Source: Pleodorina starrii (Eukaryota > Chlorophyta > Chlorophyceae > Chlamydomonadales > Volvocaceae). Taken from it: 64,000 nt of DNA. The position numbers and the translations under genes were made by a program. Position 1 is the first letter of the stretch. The number at the start of each line of letters is the position of its first letter. The stretch lies in NCBI GenBank assembly GCA_030267565.1, contig BRXU01000005.1:908001-972000 (forward strand). Reading direction: 5' to 3'. The notes under the pieces are model-generated. The model was given only the letters and a program-made list of their open reading frames with translations, had not been told where the DNA came from and made no database searches. This document shows positions 1 to 12,000 of this stretch, piece by piece.

Positions 1-3000
1 CCAAACCTTCTCGACCAAGCGGCCCAGCCAGCCCTTCTTGTCCCTGTGACTGCTGGATTCGGTAATTGACAAGCTGTAGCGGTTGCTGAGGCCGATCATC
101 CCAGTCGCGGACGACAGCGGCGGGTGGTACGCAGACTGCTGCTGCTGCTGATGCGCCGGTGACCCCCCGCCCCGCGCGCGATTTGCCGCCGCATTAACGA
201 GCAGGCCTCGAGCCGAGTCATCCGCCGATCGCAGCTTGTAGCCGCCTCCGCCGCCGGGGCCGCCGGAGTTGCGCCGCTGATGCAGACCGCCGCCGCCGCC
301 GCCGCGCCCGCCTGCTGTGCCGTACTCGTGAGTAGTCGAGTGCCGTGCACCGTCGCCGTTGCCTCCGCCGCCGCGGCCGCCGCGCTCGCCGCCACCGTTT
401 TCATGGTTACTGCCGCCGGCGCCGCCGCTGCCTTCCTCAAAGTTTGCCCTTCTCTTCGCGATCGTCGGGATGCTCTCCTCCCCAATGTCCTGCGATTAAG
501 GTCAAGCGTACGTTTTTGCGCTGAAAATTTGATGGCGCACGTCAGCTGAAGGAACAGCGGCACGAGCGAAACGAGAGGGAACGCGCGAAGGCATTGGGAC
601 CGAAGGAACGACGGAACGAGACCGTGGCCGCTCGCACAACCAACACAACGCATGCCGCCTCCTGCTCGCCCGCCCTCCCGCCCGCCCGCACGCACCGCCT
701 GGCTGCCGTCCTCGTCATCCTCATCGTCCGACTCGTCGTCATCCAGAAGGTGCGTCGTCTGGGAAGCCAGTGCCCGGGTCAGACCTGCGGGGCAGCAGCG
801 GCGGTGTATGTCGTAAAAAAACGATACCGCAGCAGCGAGGAGTCCCATCCCTGGAGTCCCATCCATCCCTGGAGTGGCACATTGCAGCGCATCGATCGCA
901 GCAGCGAGCAAAGGATGGAGGCCGGCAGTCACCACCGCCTACACCTACCCCGTATGGATGGATGTGAGCGCGCTAGGACGGCAGCAAGGACAAAAACGCA
1001 AACACGCACGCGCATACGCACCGACTGGGATCTTGAGAAAGGTTTCGTACAGCTGGTATCGTTGGTCACAGACGCTCCGCAGGATGTACACCAGGATCCT
1101 GTCGTATACCGTATATGTGCCGTAGTACGGACACGAGATTGGGGCGGGGCATGCAGGGGCAGGAGCAGGGGCGGGGGCAGGTGTCACGTGTCAGCGAGCC
1201 CGACGGCGCCGGTCGGTTCCCTGACGGCCAGAGGGCTGCGGACACGGTATGTAGTCAGGGTGTGCAGGTGTGTAAATGCGCCGAGGATTTGTACGGCAAA
1301 CACTCCCCACGCACAAACGCAAGGCACCCCGTTCATTCCGCTCCATAATCCACCGCCCAACTCCCTAGCCGCCCCCTAGCCAGCCTAGCCCGCTTGCTGC
1401 TGCCTGGGTCTACGACATTTGTCCACTACGGTACGTCGGTACTCACCAGGCGCTGAGTAGGGTCACGACGAAACCCTCCACAATCAGAAAGATCAGCTGC
1501 AGCGTGTTGACCATGCTGGTACGCCGTACCGCAACATCCAGCATGGTGTCAAGAACCTGTACGACGGTGTACGGCAGCAGTTCGTTGTTATTCGATGGAC
1601 ATTCGCCTGATCCGTGGTGTCAAATGTCCAGCTGGGTGATTGCTGCCCGGCCCATGTCCCTCGGCCATCGGCCTCACGGCCCGACACTGCACAGTAACGG
1701 TATCGATGCAGCTGTCTTTCCGCCTGCCCTACCTCAATGGTGCCCGGGATGAGCGCCTCGCCGCTGTTGAGAAGAAACGCCCCCGCCAGCGTTGAGGAGA
1801 CGTTGGCGCTCTGCTGGTGCCACTCGGCGTGGCTCTGGTACACCGTCTTGGCCGAGACGAAAATGCGCGTCACCATGTCCTGCGCGCCCGAAGCACACAC
1901 GTGCAGCAACACCACAAGACACCGCTTCACCCTCTGCAAACGCCGTTCCCTCACTCCCGAAAAGTGCACCCCAGCGTGCAGTACACCCGTAACCCAACCC
2001 CACGTGCGCTGCTCACCCAGCGCACACCCAGTCAGCGTTAACATGGCCCCGCTCGCGAAACAGGCAGGCTCTAGGTAGGGTGACGTGTGTGGAACCCCAC
2101 TGGCCCTGTAATTATCCACTCAGCGCTCCACCTAAACTTCTGCTGCATCCACGACGCGGTGCAGTGCGGTTCAGTGCGGTGCAGAGCAGCGCACGCCACG
2201 GATGGATGGATGGATGGATAACGGCAGTTCGGATCTACGGTAATCCCCTAATTCCACAGGTGGACACGCACATACACGCACACGCACACGTACGCGCGCC
2301 CCGCCTCATGTGTATTTACGGGTCCGCTGCGTGCACGCCGCCCAGGCAGCCCAGTCACGCATTTACTCACCCAGAGCGTCATGTTTTGGTAGTACGGCAG
2401 CTTCGTCGTGGCGTTGACGCCGGACCAGACCTTGACTCGGCAAGACCCGCCCGGTAAATAGGTGGGACATTGCATTGCAGACATTGCGTTGCGCGTGTTA
2501 GGGCGGGATAAGCGGCGTACGTGTTGTACATATTAGCAAGGAAAACACCCATGGGATAGCACGGGCGCAAAGCCTGCTGGCTCCACCTAAACGAATCTGA
2601 AGGTAGGATAGCTCCCAGCGAGCAAGGTCGTCGGTGATCCACATTCCAACAACCAACAGCCTTTCCGGAACGAAGGAAAAACTAAAATACCGGTATGACG
2701 TACCTCGACCTCCCTCGAGTAGTACAGCTCTTCGGTTTCATGCGACAACTTATTCAGCAGGTCGTTGTTGATGTTCTGCAAGGTCAGCAAAGGTACGGTC
2801 ATCACACATTCAACACATACGGTGCACCGGTACACACAGCCACATGCGTGTATGAGAGGATGTATGTGCTGTATGTCCTTTGCTTGTGCGCTACATACTT
2901 ACTCGGAAGTCCTGGCAGTCCGCCATGACCGCGCTCGCAAGCGACTGCGGGGGAGCGGACGGGCGGGCGGGAGAGCGGGCGGGCAGCCGGAGATGCATTT

Positions 3001-6000
3001 GTCACTGGGTCCGTGCTACGAGCGGCTGGCCACTTGAAAGCTTGCTACGTCCGTGAAGAACCTAATTAGGCACCAAGCAGGAGCCACGCGGTCGCTGCTG
3101 GCTCGCTCGCGTGCCAACTGCTGGATGGCCGCTCTCAGCACGTTAAGTTGATTAAATACAGAGGATCTACATGCTTATGTTCGTACATTGTACGAACTAT
3201 GAAGAGGCCACTTCCGGCAGTTCGAGCTTTGGTCAGCATAAGAAATCTGGCAGACATCCTCCACCAAGTAGCAATAGCAATACTCATCGCCATGTGCCAT
3301 GCACATTTCAGCAAAAACACTCAGCGACAAAACCAAGCGGCAAACGTCGGACTGCATATTGCCGCATTGCATCACAGCAAATAGCACAGCCATAATGCAC
3401 AATCAAGATATCAACATAAAATATAAGCAACAATATAAAGAGACGTCCCGGCAGCCGCACGGCCAAAAGTTGGCGAACGAGCAAAAGTTGCCCGGCGGCC
3501 ACCCGCCAACCGCACGCCACCCGATATTCTCACCCCCCGGCGTCTGGCATATACATGAATAAATGCCGTGCAACGAAATACACGTCGCAGCGTCAATAGC
3601 TGCCCCAATAACAGCTCGCTCGCAATGTAAAAACATCGGGCCGCGACTCGTATGTTCGCTGGTCGCGACATCGCGCAGCCCTCTGACAAGCTTCTCTGCA
3701 CATAATATAAATTCAAATTGCACAAACGTGTAATATACAGCATTAGTTTGGCAAAGCGCGAAAGGTTTCCCGACACGTGCACACTGCAACGACTCGGTAA
3801 CAGCGCTGAGCGACTACGCACTGACACTGCTGGGCGACTGGGCGCTTACACTGCTGGGCCACTACTTCCTAACACCGCTCGCACGAAGGGGCGACCCACA
3901 CGAAGGGCCGACCCGCACGAACAGACAACCCGCACGAAGGGGCAACTAGATGCTGACACCGCTAGATGGGTGATTCTGTGCTGACACCGTGGGGCGACTG
4001 GGCGCTCACACCGCTGGGCGACTGGGCACCGACACCGCTGGGCGACTGGCCGCTCACACGCCCGTCGCCCGACGCGACACGCCGATCCGGCCGTCCGACC
4101 GCCCGTCGCGGTATTCTCGCTCGGCGGCGTCGGACAATGTCACTAATTAATGCCGTGCAACAGAAACACAATAATCCGCGTGGCAACGATTTGGCAACCG
4201 ACGACAGTTTGAGTGGTGTGAGCGACTGATACCACTACGCACTGACACTGCTCGACGACTGGCCGCTCATCCCGCTGGGCGACTCAGTTAAGTCAATCCG
4301 CGCGGCAACGATTTGGCAACCGACGGCAGATGTCAATCCGCGCGGCAACGATTTGGCAACCGACGACAGAAGTAAATCCGCGCAGCAACGATTTGCACCG
4401 CCACTCCTGCGGCCCGCCGTTGTAGTAGGGTCCGGCGGTCCTTCTGCCCACCGGCCCTTTCAGCCACCCGTGAACTCCTTCGGAACATGTACGCCAACGT
4501 TCTGCTGACTGCCAACGTTTGTGGACAACGATTTGGCAACCGACGGCAGATGTCAATCCGCGCGGCAACGATTTGGCAACCGACGACAGAAGTAAATCCG
4601 CGCGGCAACGATTTGCACCGCCACTCCTGCGGCCCGCCACCGCCACCGCCACCGCCACCGCCACCGCCACCGCCACCGCCACCGCCACCGCCACCGCCAC
4701 CGCCACCGCCACCGCCACCGCCACCGCCACCGCCACCGCCACCGCCACCGCCACCGCCACCGCCACCGCCACCGCCACCGCCACCGCCACCGCCACCGCC
4801 ACCGCCACCGCCACCGCCACCGCCACCGCCACCGCCACCGCCACCGCCACCGCCACCGCCACCACTCACTGGTTGCTGATACCGCTGACAGCGCTGGGCG
4901 ACCCACACATCGGCGAGTCCCGCTGGGCAACTGGACGGCCCGCCTTATTACTAATACCGAGGCGGCCGACGGCCACCCATCCCCCGAGGTGTCTGTGCTG
5001 TCAAAGTGAAAGCCGTCAACTTTCAAGGCATTGAAAGTTGACACTAAATTCGTATGGGTTGAGTGCCAGGGCGGCGAGGGCGTCAAGTGTCAGAGTCTCC
5101 ACATTCCTACTCATACACAGCCCGAGCTTTATTAACGAAAAGCATGCGGCTTCAGCAATCCGCCCCAACTATATGCAGCCTTCCGCTCTGCATTCGTCGG
5201 AACTGTGTGTTGCCATCAGCGTATATTTTTGTTAATATTCGCCACGGTACGCCGCGTGGACGCATGGACGCATTAACGCATCGGCGCAGGGCCGCATAGC
5301 CGCGTGGGCGTGTGTATGGTATGCATACCGAGGATTTCGGGATGACCCTGGGTGTCAAGGATTCGCTTTGGATTTGGATTTCGGTTTGGATTTGGATTTG
5401 AACTTGGGTTCAATCTTGCATTTGGGTCTGCCTTTCAAGTTGTCGCCTGGTCGGCTAGCACAAATAACGCGCCCCGGTCGTCACTGTACGCATGCTGCCG
5501 CTTAACGTTAACGTTAAGATTAACCGTAACCACTTAACGTTAACGTTCAGCTTAACCTTAACCGCTTAACGTTTCCGTACACACCTGCAAACTCGACGGT
5601 GCTCATCACAAGCGCGTGCACACACCACTGAACGACTGCCGCTCACCCCGCTCACTGGGCGCTCTGGCAGCTCACACGGCTGAGCGGCTAGGCGTTCACA
5701 CCGCTGGGCGACTGGCTGGGCAGTTACGCCAGTCAGCGGCTAGCCGCTCACCCCGCTCAGTGGGCGCTCACACCGCTGGGCGACTAGCCGCTCACACGAC
5801 GCCCATAACAAACGCAGCACGAACATAAGCACACGGGCGCGGAAGCGCCCTGCTAGTAATAGCTACATAGTGCGATTGCGTTATCAGCACGTGAGCACGT
5901 TAAGACCGGCGCTGCGCTGAGCCTAGCTAGCTAGCTAGCTAGCTAGCTAGCGACGAGTGGCGGGCGGCGATACGTTCGTTCGTTCGTTCGTTCGGGGCAT

Positions 6001-9000
6001 TCCCTCGGAAAGCCTCGGTCTATTATTATCGGTCGGTTCTTCGTTCCTTCCGGATCTGCTGCCAGGCCGATCTCCTTTCGTTCCTTTGGGTCCTAGGTCG
6101 CTCCAGAAAACAAACATGCGCGGAGCGAATTCCGTCTGAGCTGCGTACGTCATCAATCAATGTGTAGGTAATGTACCAACCTGCACGTCCCCGAAGCCGT
6201 ACGTATAGTTGGAGCCCTTGCCCCTGTACGCCTGATCCAAGGCACGCGTCTCCACAAGCACCTGCGGCCAAATAAATAATCATATATAGGCCCAAGTGTT
6301 TCTTCACCGAAGCACACGTCTAATAACGCGGCACATGGGGGCACCGGGGCGCGCGGCTTTCTGTACAGATGGCCAGGCCAGCCCAGGCCAGGCCAGGCCA
6401 CATCTTCAGGCAGGCAGACAGGCAGGCGGACCATGACGGACGGCGCCAGTGCCAACGGTGCTGGCGCCTTTGAGCGCCGCCTGTAATCGTGTAGCGGTAA
6501 TGTCAGTGGCGCCCCCGCGAGCATTGTGCAAGGCCAACGCCGCAGGCCCGCAGCCCCACAGGTGATGAGCGGCGAGGTAGCTCCAGCAGCAGCAGGCGGT
6601 CCCGGTGGCCATTGTATATATATCCGAGGTTCACAGCCTCCAACTTCCCCTTCCTTTCTCCCTCCGTCCCTCCCCCCAAAATACCGATACCCTCATCCCC
6701 GCTTTGTTTCTTACCTTCTGGAGGCTGACCTGGGAGTTGCCGGCGGCGACCATGTTATCCACCGCCTGCCACTGCCTCTGCAGGACGTACGGCAGTGAGG
6801 GGGCGCGAAACGAAAGGGAAACGGCCAGCAGGCGCAGTCAGTCCAGCCGCCCGAACACGCTTTCCAGCCCACGCCTTCATGATGACCGAGCCATCAAGTG
6901 TTTTCGGCGGCCGGGCGCGCGAGGCAGCTTCGCCGGGTCGCGCTGGCTAGGAGGCAGGCTGGGTGGCTAGTTCCACCCTTGTTTACCGGTACTTGTGATC
7001 CATGAGGCCCCCTCCACACCTAAATACGTGCATACCTTGACTGCGGTGATGACCAGCGCAAAGCACACGATGTGGATGGCCCCCGCCGCGAGCATCGTCA
7101 GCGACGTGTGCAGCCGCATCAGCACCACGGTCTGGGGCGGAGGAAAGCGCGGCGCGAAACGATCGAAAAGCCGAAGGGAGACGTATGGCAGGGGGAACAT
7201 AACGACGTGAGAAACGTTGGGAAGGGAAAACACACCGTAGGAGAGCCTTAAAAAATACAGTAGGACATGCATACATACGGGGGGAGCGCGGGGGATGCTG
7301 GAAGCGCAGTTGGCGGGCCTCGAATGGGGGCGACAAGCGTCGTCCACAGAGGCGGCTAGGCGGGCACAACGTGGTCTATCTGTGTGTGCCGTCCCTGGAG
7401 CACCAAGCGCGCCGCGGGTGCATGAAGACCCATGCAGTCGCCAGATCCATGCATCATCTTCGCCCTAACGTAGCTCGCGACCAACACCGAGTACAGCTCC
7501 AGAAGGACAGGGCCGCTCCCCCGTGTTTTGGGAGACACAGCTAGCAATCGCGACGTTCATACCCGCTGCGCCTCGGGCGAGTTCATCAGCTTGACCAGCT
7601 TTCGGTACCGCTTTCCGCGCTGGAAGTCCGCGGGCGTTTCGCCGTCTGCGGTGGCGGCGCGGCGTCCGGGTGGCATTGGGCACGAGACTCAAGCACGATG
7701 AGGACGCAAGCACGAGGGTGCCAGCATGAGGGCATGGAAACTGAGGGTGCGGAGGGGCAGGTAAAGTAGGACAGCTCGAACAGGCGCGCGCTGATTGGCT
7801 GAAAACGCGAGGACGAAATGTATGCGCGCACGCACATACACACCTCTACGTACCTGAAAAGCCTGACATGCCTGACACGGCCGAGTACGCGCTCTCGCCG
7901 CCATCGCTTCGGTCGTCTGGCACTTCCTCCCCGTCCAGGCCCGGCACCGGCGCCATCGCCGCCTCCACACCCTGCAATGCACCCTCGTCAGGGCTGCCCA
8001 GCGGCAACAACACGTCGCCGCCACCGCCACCGCCGCCCAGATGCCTCCGGCCGTGAAGTCCGCCGACATCCTGCTCCTCGAGGGCTTGCGGGTCGCTCCA
8101 GTCCCCATCGACGCCGTTGGCAGGCTGCGCCAGGCCGGCGCGGCGGTGCTGTTGCTGATGGTGGTGGTGGTGCTGCTGCTGCTGGTGCTGATGCTGGCGC
8201 TGGTGTTGGTGTTGATGCTGGTGCTGGTGCTGGTGCATGAAGGGCGGTGGCGGCGGCGGCGGCACTTCGTCGGCGCCGTCGCCAAAGTTGCGGGAGGTCG
8301 TTGGGGAGATCCAGTTGGACGTGGCGCGGCTGGTGGCTCCGAAACTGCCGTACTCGTCGTCCTCGTCCTCCTCGTCCAGGTCTGCGTCCATGACGCTCTG
8401 TGTCTTGTTTTTATAAAACTGGCCGCCGCTGGTGACCCATTGGTCGACCCCGCCGAGACCGTCGCCCTGCGGTTTGTCCGTGTGCGGTTTGCGTGCGTCG
8501 GTCCAAAGGTGAAGGCTTAGGGCTTGCGACGAGGTGTGCTATGGCCTCCCTCGTGCGTGCGTGCGGGGTAGGTGTATGAAGACGGAGCCAGAGTAAGCGA
8601 AATAAAGACAGAGAGATGCGCCCGCATCGCGAGAAGCAGGAGGGGCAGCAGGGGCGGCTTAGTGGATACGGACGGTGGGTTGGGTTGGCACGAAGGCGAG
8701 CCAACTCCCTCGCACCATTGGGTCGTCGCTGTTGTTGTCCTCCTCCCGCAGCGCCTTCATGGCGCTCACGAGCGTCAGGCCGCCGGCGCCTTGCTGCTGC
8801 TGCCCATCCTCGGCTTCCCCTGCGCAGAGGCCGGGAAGGAACGAATCGGACTCACGACGACGGGGAGGAGCTCATTCCTCGTAAAGTCTCGCTCACACCG
8901 TGAAACTGCCGTACGTCCTGGCGCTACTTCTCCAGAATACGTCAGTGCATGTCGTATTTGTTTACTTGTCGAAAAAGGCTTTTACCGCTGGTGGCCGCGC

Positions 9001-12000
9001 TCGCCAGTGCAGACGAAAACCTCATCGCCAGCAGCGGCCCGCTACCGCAGCGAAGCGCACGGCTGACAGACACATACACAAGGTAAGAGCGGCGCGGCGA
9101 AGGACCCCGCCTGCTGGAAATCCCGCAGGGCACTTGTGGTAGCTGCCTTCAGCGATGGCGCCCCATCCCACACGCCACACACACTCGACCACAGACCCAC
9201 CCTTGGCCCGCAGCTCCGACGTCCTTGGGCGGCGGCCGTCCTCTGCTTCCGTTTCTAGAAGCGCCGGCGACAGAAGCCGTTCGTCTTCCCCCAGATCCGC
9301 GCCCGTCCGCGGGCTGATGGTGGGTCGCTTGCCGGGTCCGCTGACAGGTGGCGACTCCGGCTTAAGAGGCGAGGATGTCCCCGTGAACGATCTGCCCGCC
9401 AGCTGCGCGCCGCCTGCCCCTGCCGCCGCCGCCGCCGCTGACGCCGCAGCGCCGCCGCTGGACCTGGACTCCCCGCCAACACGCTGCATGGACCGAGAGT
9501 TGATCAGGCACGCTACGCCCGCAGCCAGCGCCACTGCGCCGGGCAGCGGCACGGACGTGTCAGCTGCCGTCGCTGCCGCCGTCACGCCGCTGCCGCTGCC
9601 GCCGGCGCCGCTGAAGCTCATCTTGGCGGCGGAAGGGGCGGCCCCCATCGACGGACGCGGCGTCACAGGGTCATTGCACCCTCCGCCGCCACCGCCGCCG
9701 CCGCCGTTGAGGGCCTCCGCCGCCCTTCCGTCAACCGACTGCTGCCGTGCGGCCGCCAGTCGGAGCATAGACTTGTTGGAGCCGCCTCCCACGGCCAGCT
9801 GGGCCTCCAAGCCGCTACGGGATAAGGACGGCTCCCGCAGCTTCAGCGACGGCACCCTAGAGGCGCCGCCGGCGCCGCTCTGAGACATCGACAGCAGCAT
9901 CGGCTGCTGTGACTGCGATGGACCGCGGGAGGAGGGGCCCGCAAGTTGTTGTGATTGCGATGGACCGCGGGAGGAGGGCCCCGCCGGTTGCTCGTCGCCG
10001 CAGAAGGACAGCGACACGTGGCCGCGTGGTGCCAGTTGCAGCGGTGGCGGCGGCGGCGGGGCGCTCGCGGTGCTGACGACGGGCGCGAGGGGGAGAGGCC
10101 GCTTGAGGGAGCGGCGGCTGGCGGTTTGCGAGGTGAAGCGGAGGATGGCGGTGACGGGGTTGCCCGGCCCTGGCTTGCCGACGACTTGCACAGCCAGGCT
10201 GAGGGGCTGGTGGTCCCGATGGAATCCATCCAGCTGGTGGACTGGGCCAACCTGGGGGGTGTGGGGAAGGGGGCAGGGAGGGGCCAGAGAGGAGCAGGGC
10301 ATGCAAGGGCAGGGAAGGGGCAGGGGAGAGTTTGAAGCAGGGGACATGGCAGACGGCAAGACGGCTGAGTTGCAGGGATTCAGACACAAAGACACCGAGA
10401 CAGAACGTGGAACAGGGAGAGATGGGAGGAAGGACAAAGGGGCCAAAAGGGTCAATTGGCGGGGGAAAGAAGACGTGTGTTTGCGGGACGGCGTTGGCAC
10501 AGAAAGGACGCCCGATGGCAAGGGCGGGGCGAGTACATGACGAAGGAAGCACACGAAACCCGCGCCCTATTGTGTCGTGTCGTGCGAGTGTGTGTAACCA
10601 ACCGGGGCGGCAGAAGTCAGGCGTTGCGGGAGTCCGCATTGCTACATCGCAAGGCAGCAACCAGGTCGGTTCACCTTGTCCACCACCTTGCCCTTGCGGC
10701 TGGTGGTCTTGAGGGCGCTCTTCTTGGCGATGCCGCTGTCCGTCAGCAGACCCACGGGACTCTGCCCCGGCAGGAAACGCAGCAGCGAGCTCAGCTGCGC
10801 GCCCACGATGTCCTCCTGCGGCAGACCGAACAGCAGACCCGGCGGCCGAACTTCCTCCTCCAGAACACTCGCCACACGGCCCGCACCGTCGACCTCCAAA
10901 ACACCTGCATGCGACATACACAACGCGCCCATCCATCAGCAAGTCAGTTACTTAGGCTATGAAAAGTATGAGTATATATGTCTCCGCGGGTTGAACAATG
11001 TCTTCAGACCCAACGGACCGGGTACAACCCAACGGACCGGCCGGCGACATGCAAGATCACAGCATCTCCTGATATATTAGATATTTCAGGATACCACACC
11101 ACCCACCTACCCCGTCCCGATGCGCCTACCTGTCACGGCCTCCGCAGCCCAGAGCTCCGCCACCACCACCAGCTGGTCCGACCCGTGGGTCGCTGATGAG
11201 CTGCCAGGTGGCGGCAGGGTCACGTCCAGCTGCGGGGTGGCGGGGAAGCGGCAATGGGATGCTCTCTCACAAACCGAATCTGAAACATAATGGAGATAGA
11301 TATGAAATCAATCGCCACATCATACAATGTACGCGATGATGACAAATGCTGTACACATGGGGCACGTCGAGCACGCACGCGCACTCGCTAGCTGGTACGT
11401 AGCCCAAGCGAGCGAGGCGGGCCGCACTCTATAACTCATGTAGTTCAGGTAAGATTTTGTAAGATTGTGTACGATTGGCTTAGAATGTGTAAGGTTGTAT
11501 ACGAATGCGTACGATTGTGTAAGATAGGATGGGTAAAATACGGTAGGGTAAGACTGGGTACGGCTGGGAAAGAATGTGTAAGAATGTGTAAGAATGTGCA
11601 AGATATAGTACGATTGTGCAAGATTGTGTTAGATAGGTGTAAAATTGTGTATAATTGTGTATGAGAGGGTAAGCTCGGGTAACATTGTGTAAGGTTGGTA
11701 AGATTGGGTAAGATTGGGTACGGTAAGATAGACAATCGAACCACAGCGGGGTATAACCGAGTGAGGCGACGTTAGTTGGCGAACGAACCCAGCAGGTGGT
11801 GGACAGAGCAGGCGTGCACCTCACCCGAAGCACGGCGTGTTTGGTTCTCCTGGAGAGCACCGCCGCCGCCCGCTCCGGGCCGCCCATAGAGGCTGCCTCC
11901 GCCGATGCGCTCGGTGGCAGGACGTTGACGCGCCAAGACACACCGGGCGTTTGGAGCGTGCTGCGCAGGCGGGCCGCACCGAACAAAGACATACGGAACG

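Larger units (their letters stand above)
2776..6180 (-). other. 3.4-kb repeat-rich intron of the TmcB-like gene
   Basis: This intron separates ...GFGDVQ from NINNDLLNKL, which are adjacent in the family, so no exon is missing. It has no convincing coding segment. It contains, from left to right, a 21-24 bp degenerate repeat (GCGACTGGGCGCTCACACC and variants), a 41-bp minisatellite, the (CCGCCA)n array, a TTTGGATTTGGATTT run, a TTAACGTTAACG run, a second patch of the GGGCGACT-type repeat and short (CTAG)n and (TTCG)n tracts. Confidence 0.8.
1..7131 (-). other. TmcB-like gene: C-terminal membrane helices and extracytosolic domain exons
   Basis: Exons in gene order: 7036-7131, 6715-6777, 6181-6261, 2704-2775, 2371-2430, 1733-1879, 1447-1556, 1022-1098, 696-784, and 489 down to the edge. 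7036-7131 encodes a membrane helix (AAGAIHIVCFALVITA). The next five exons form a domain of about 140 residues with the family motifs ETRALDQAYR, KLSHETEELYYSREV and possible N-glycosylation sites. 1447-1556 encodes the second helix (LIFLIVEGFVVTLL). It is followed by the basic/aromatic CDQRYQLYETFLKIPVGLTRALASQ, an acidic DDDESDDEDDED stretch, and a Gly/His/Gln-rich tail that is still open at base 1. The 3.4-kb intron between 6181 and 2775 is by far the longest of the gene. Confidence 0.87.

Noticed and set aside
4293..5086. Poly-Pro, poly-Gly, Ala-Thr and Arg-Trp frames
   Set aside because: Translations of the (CCGCCA)n array inside the 3.4-kb intron.
9155..9883. 242-codon plus-strand frame
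   Set aside because: Antisense of the Ser/Pro-rich exon 9201-10251 of the TmcB-like gene.
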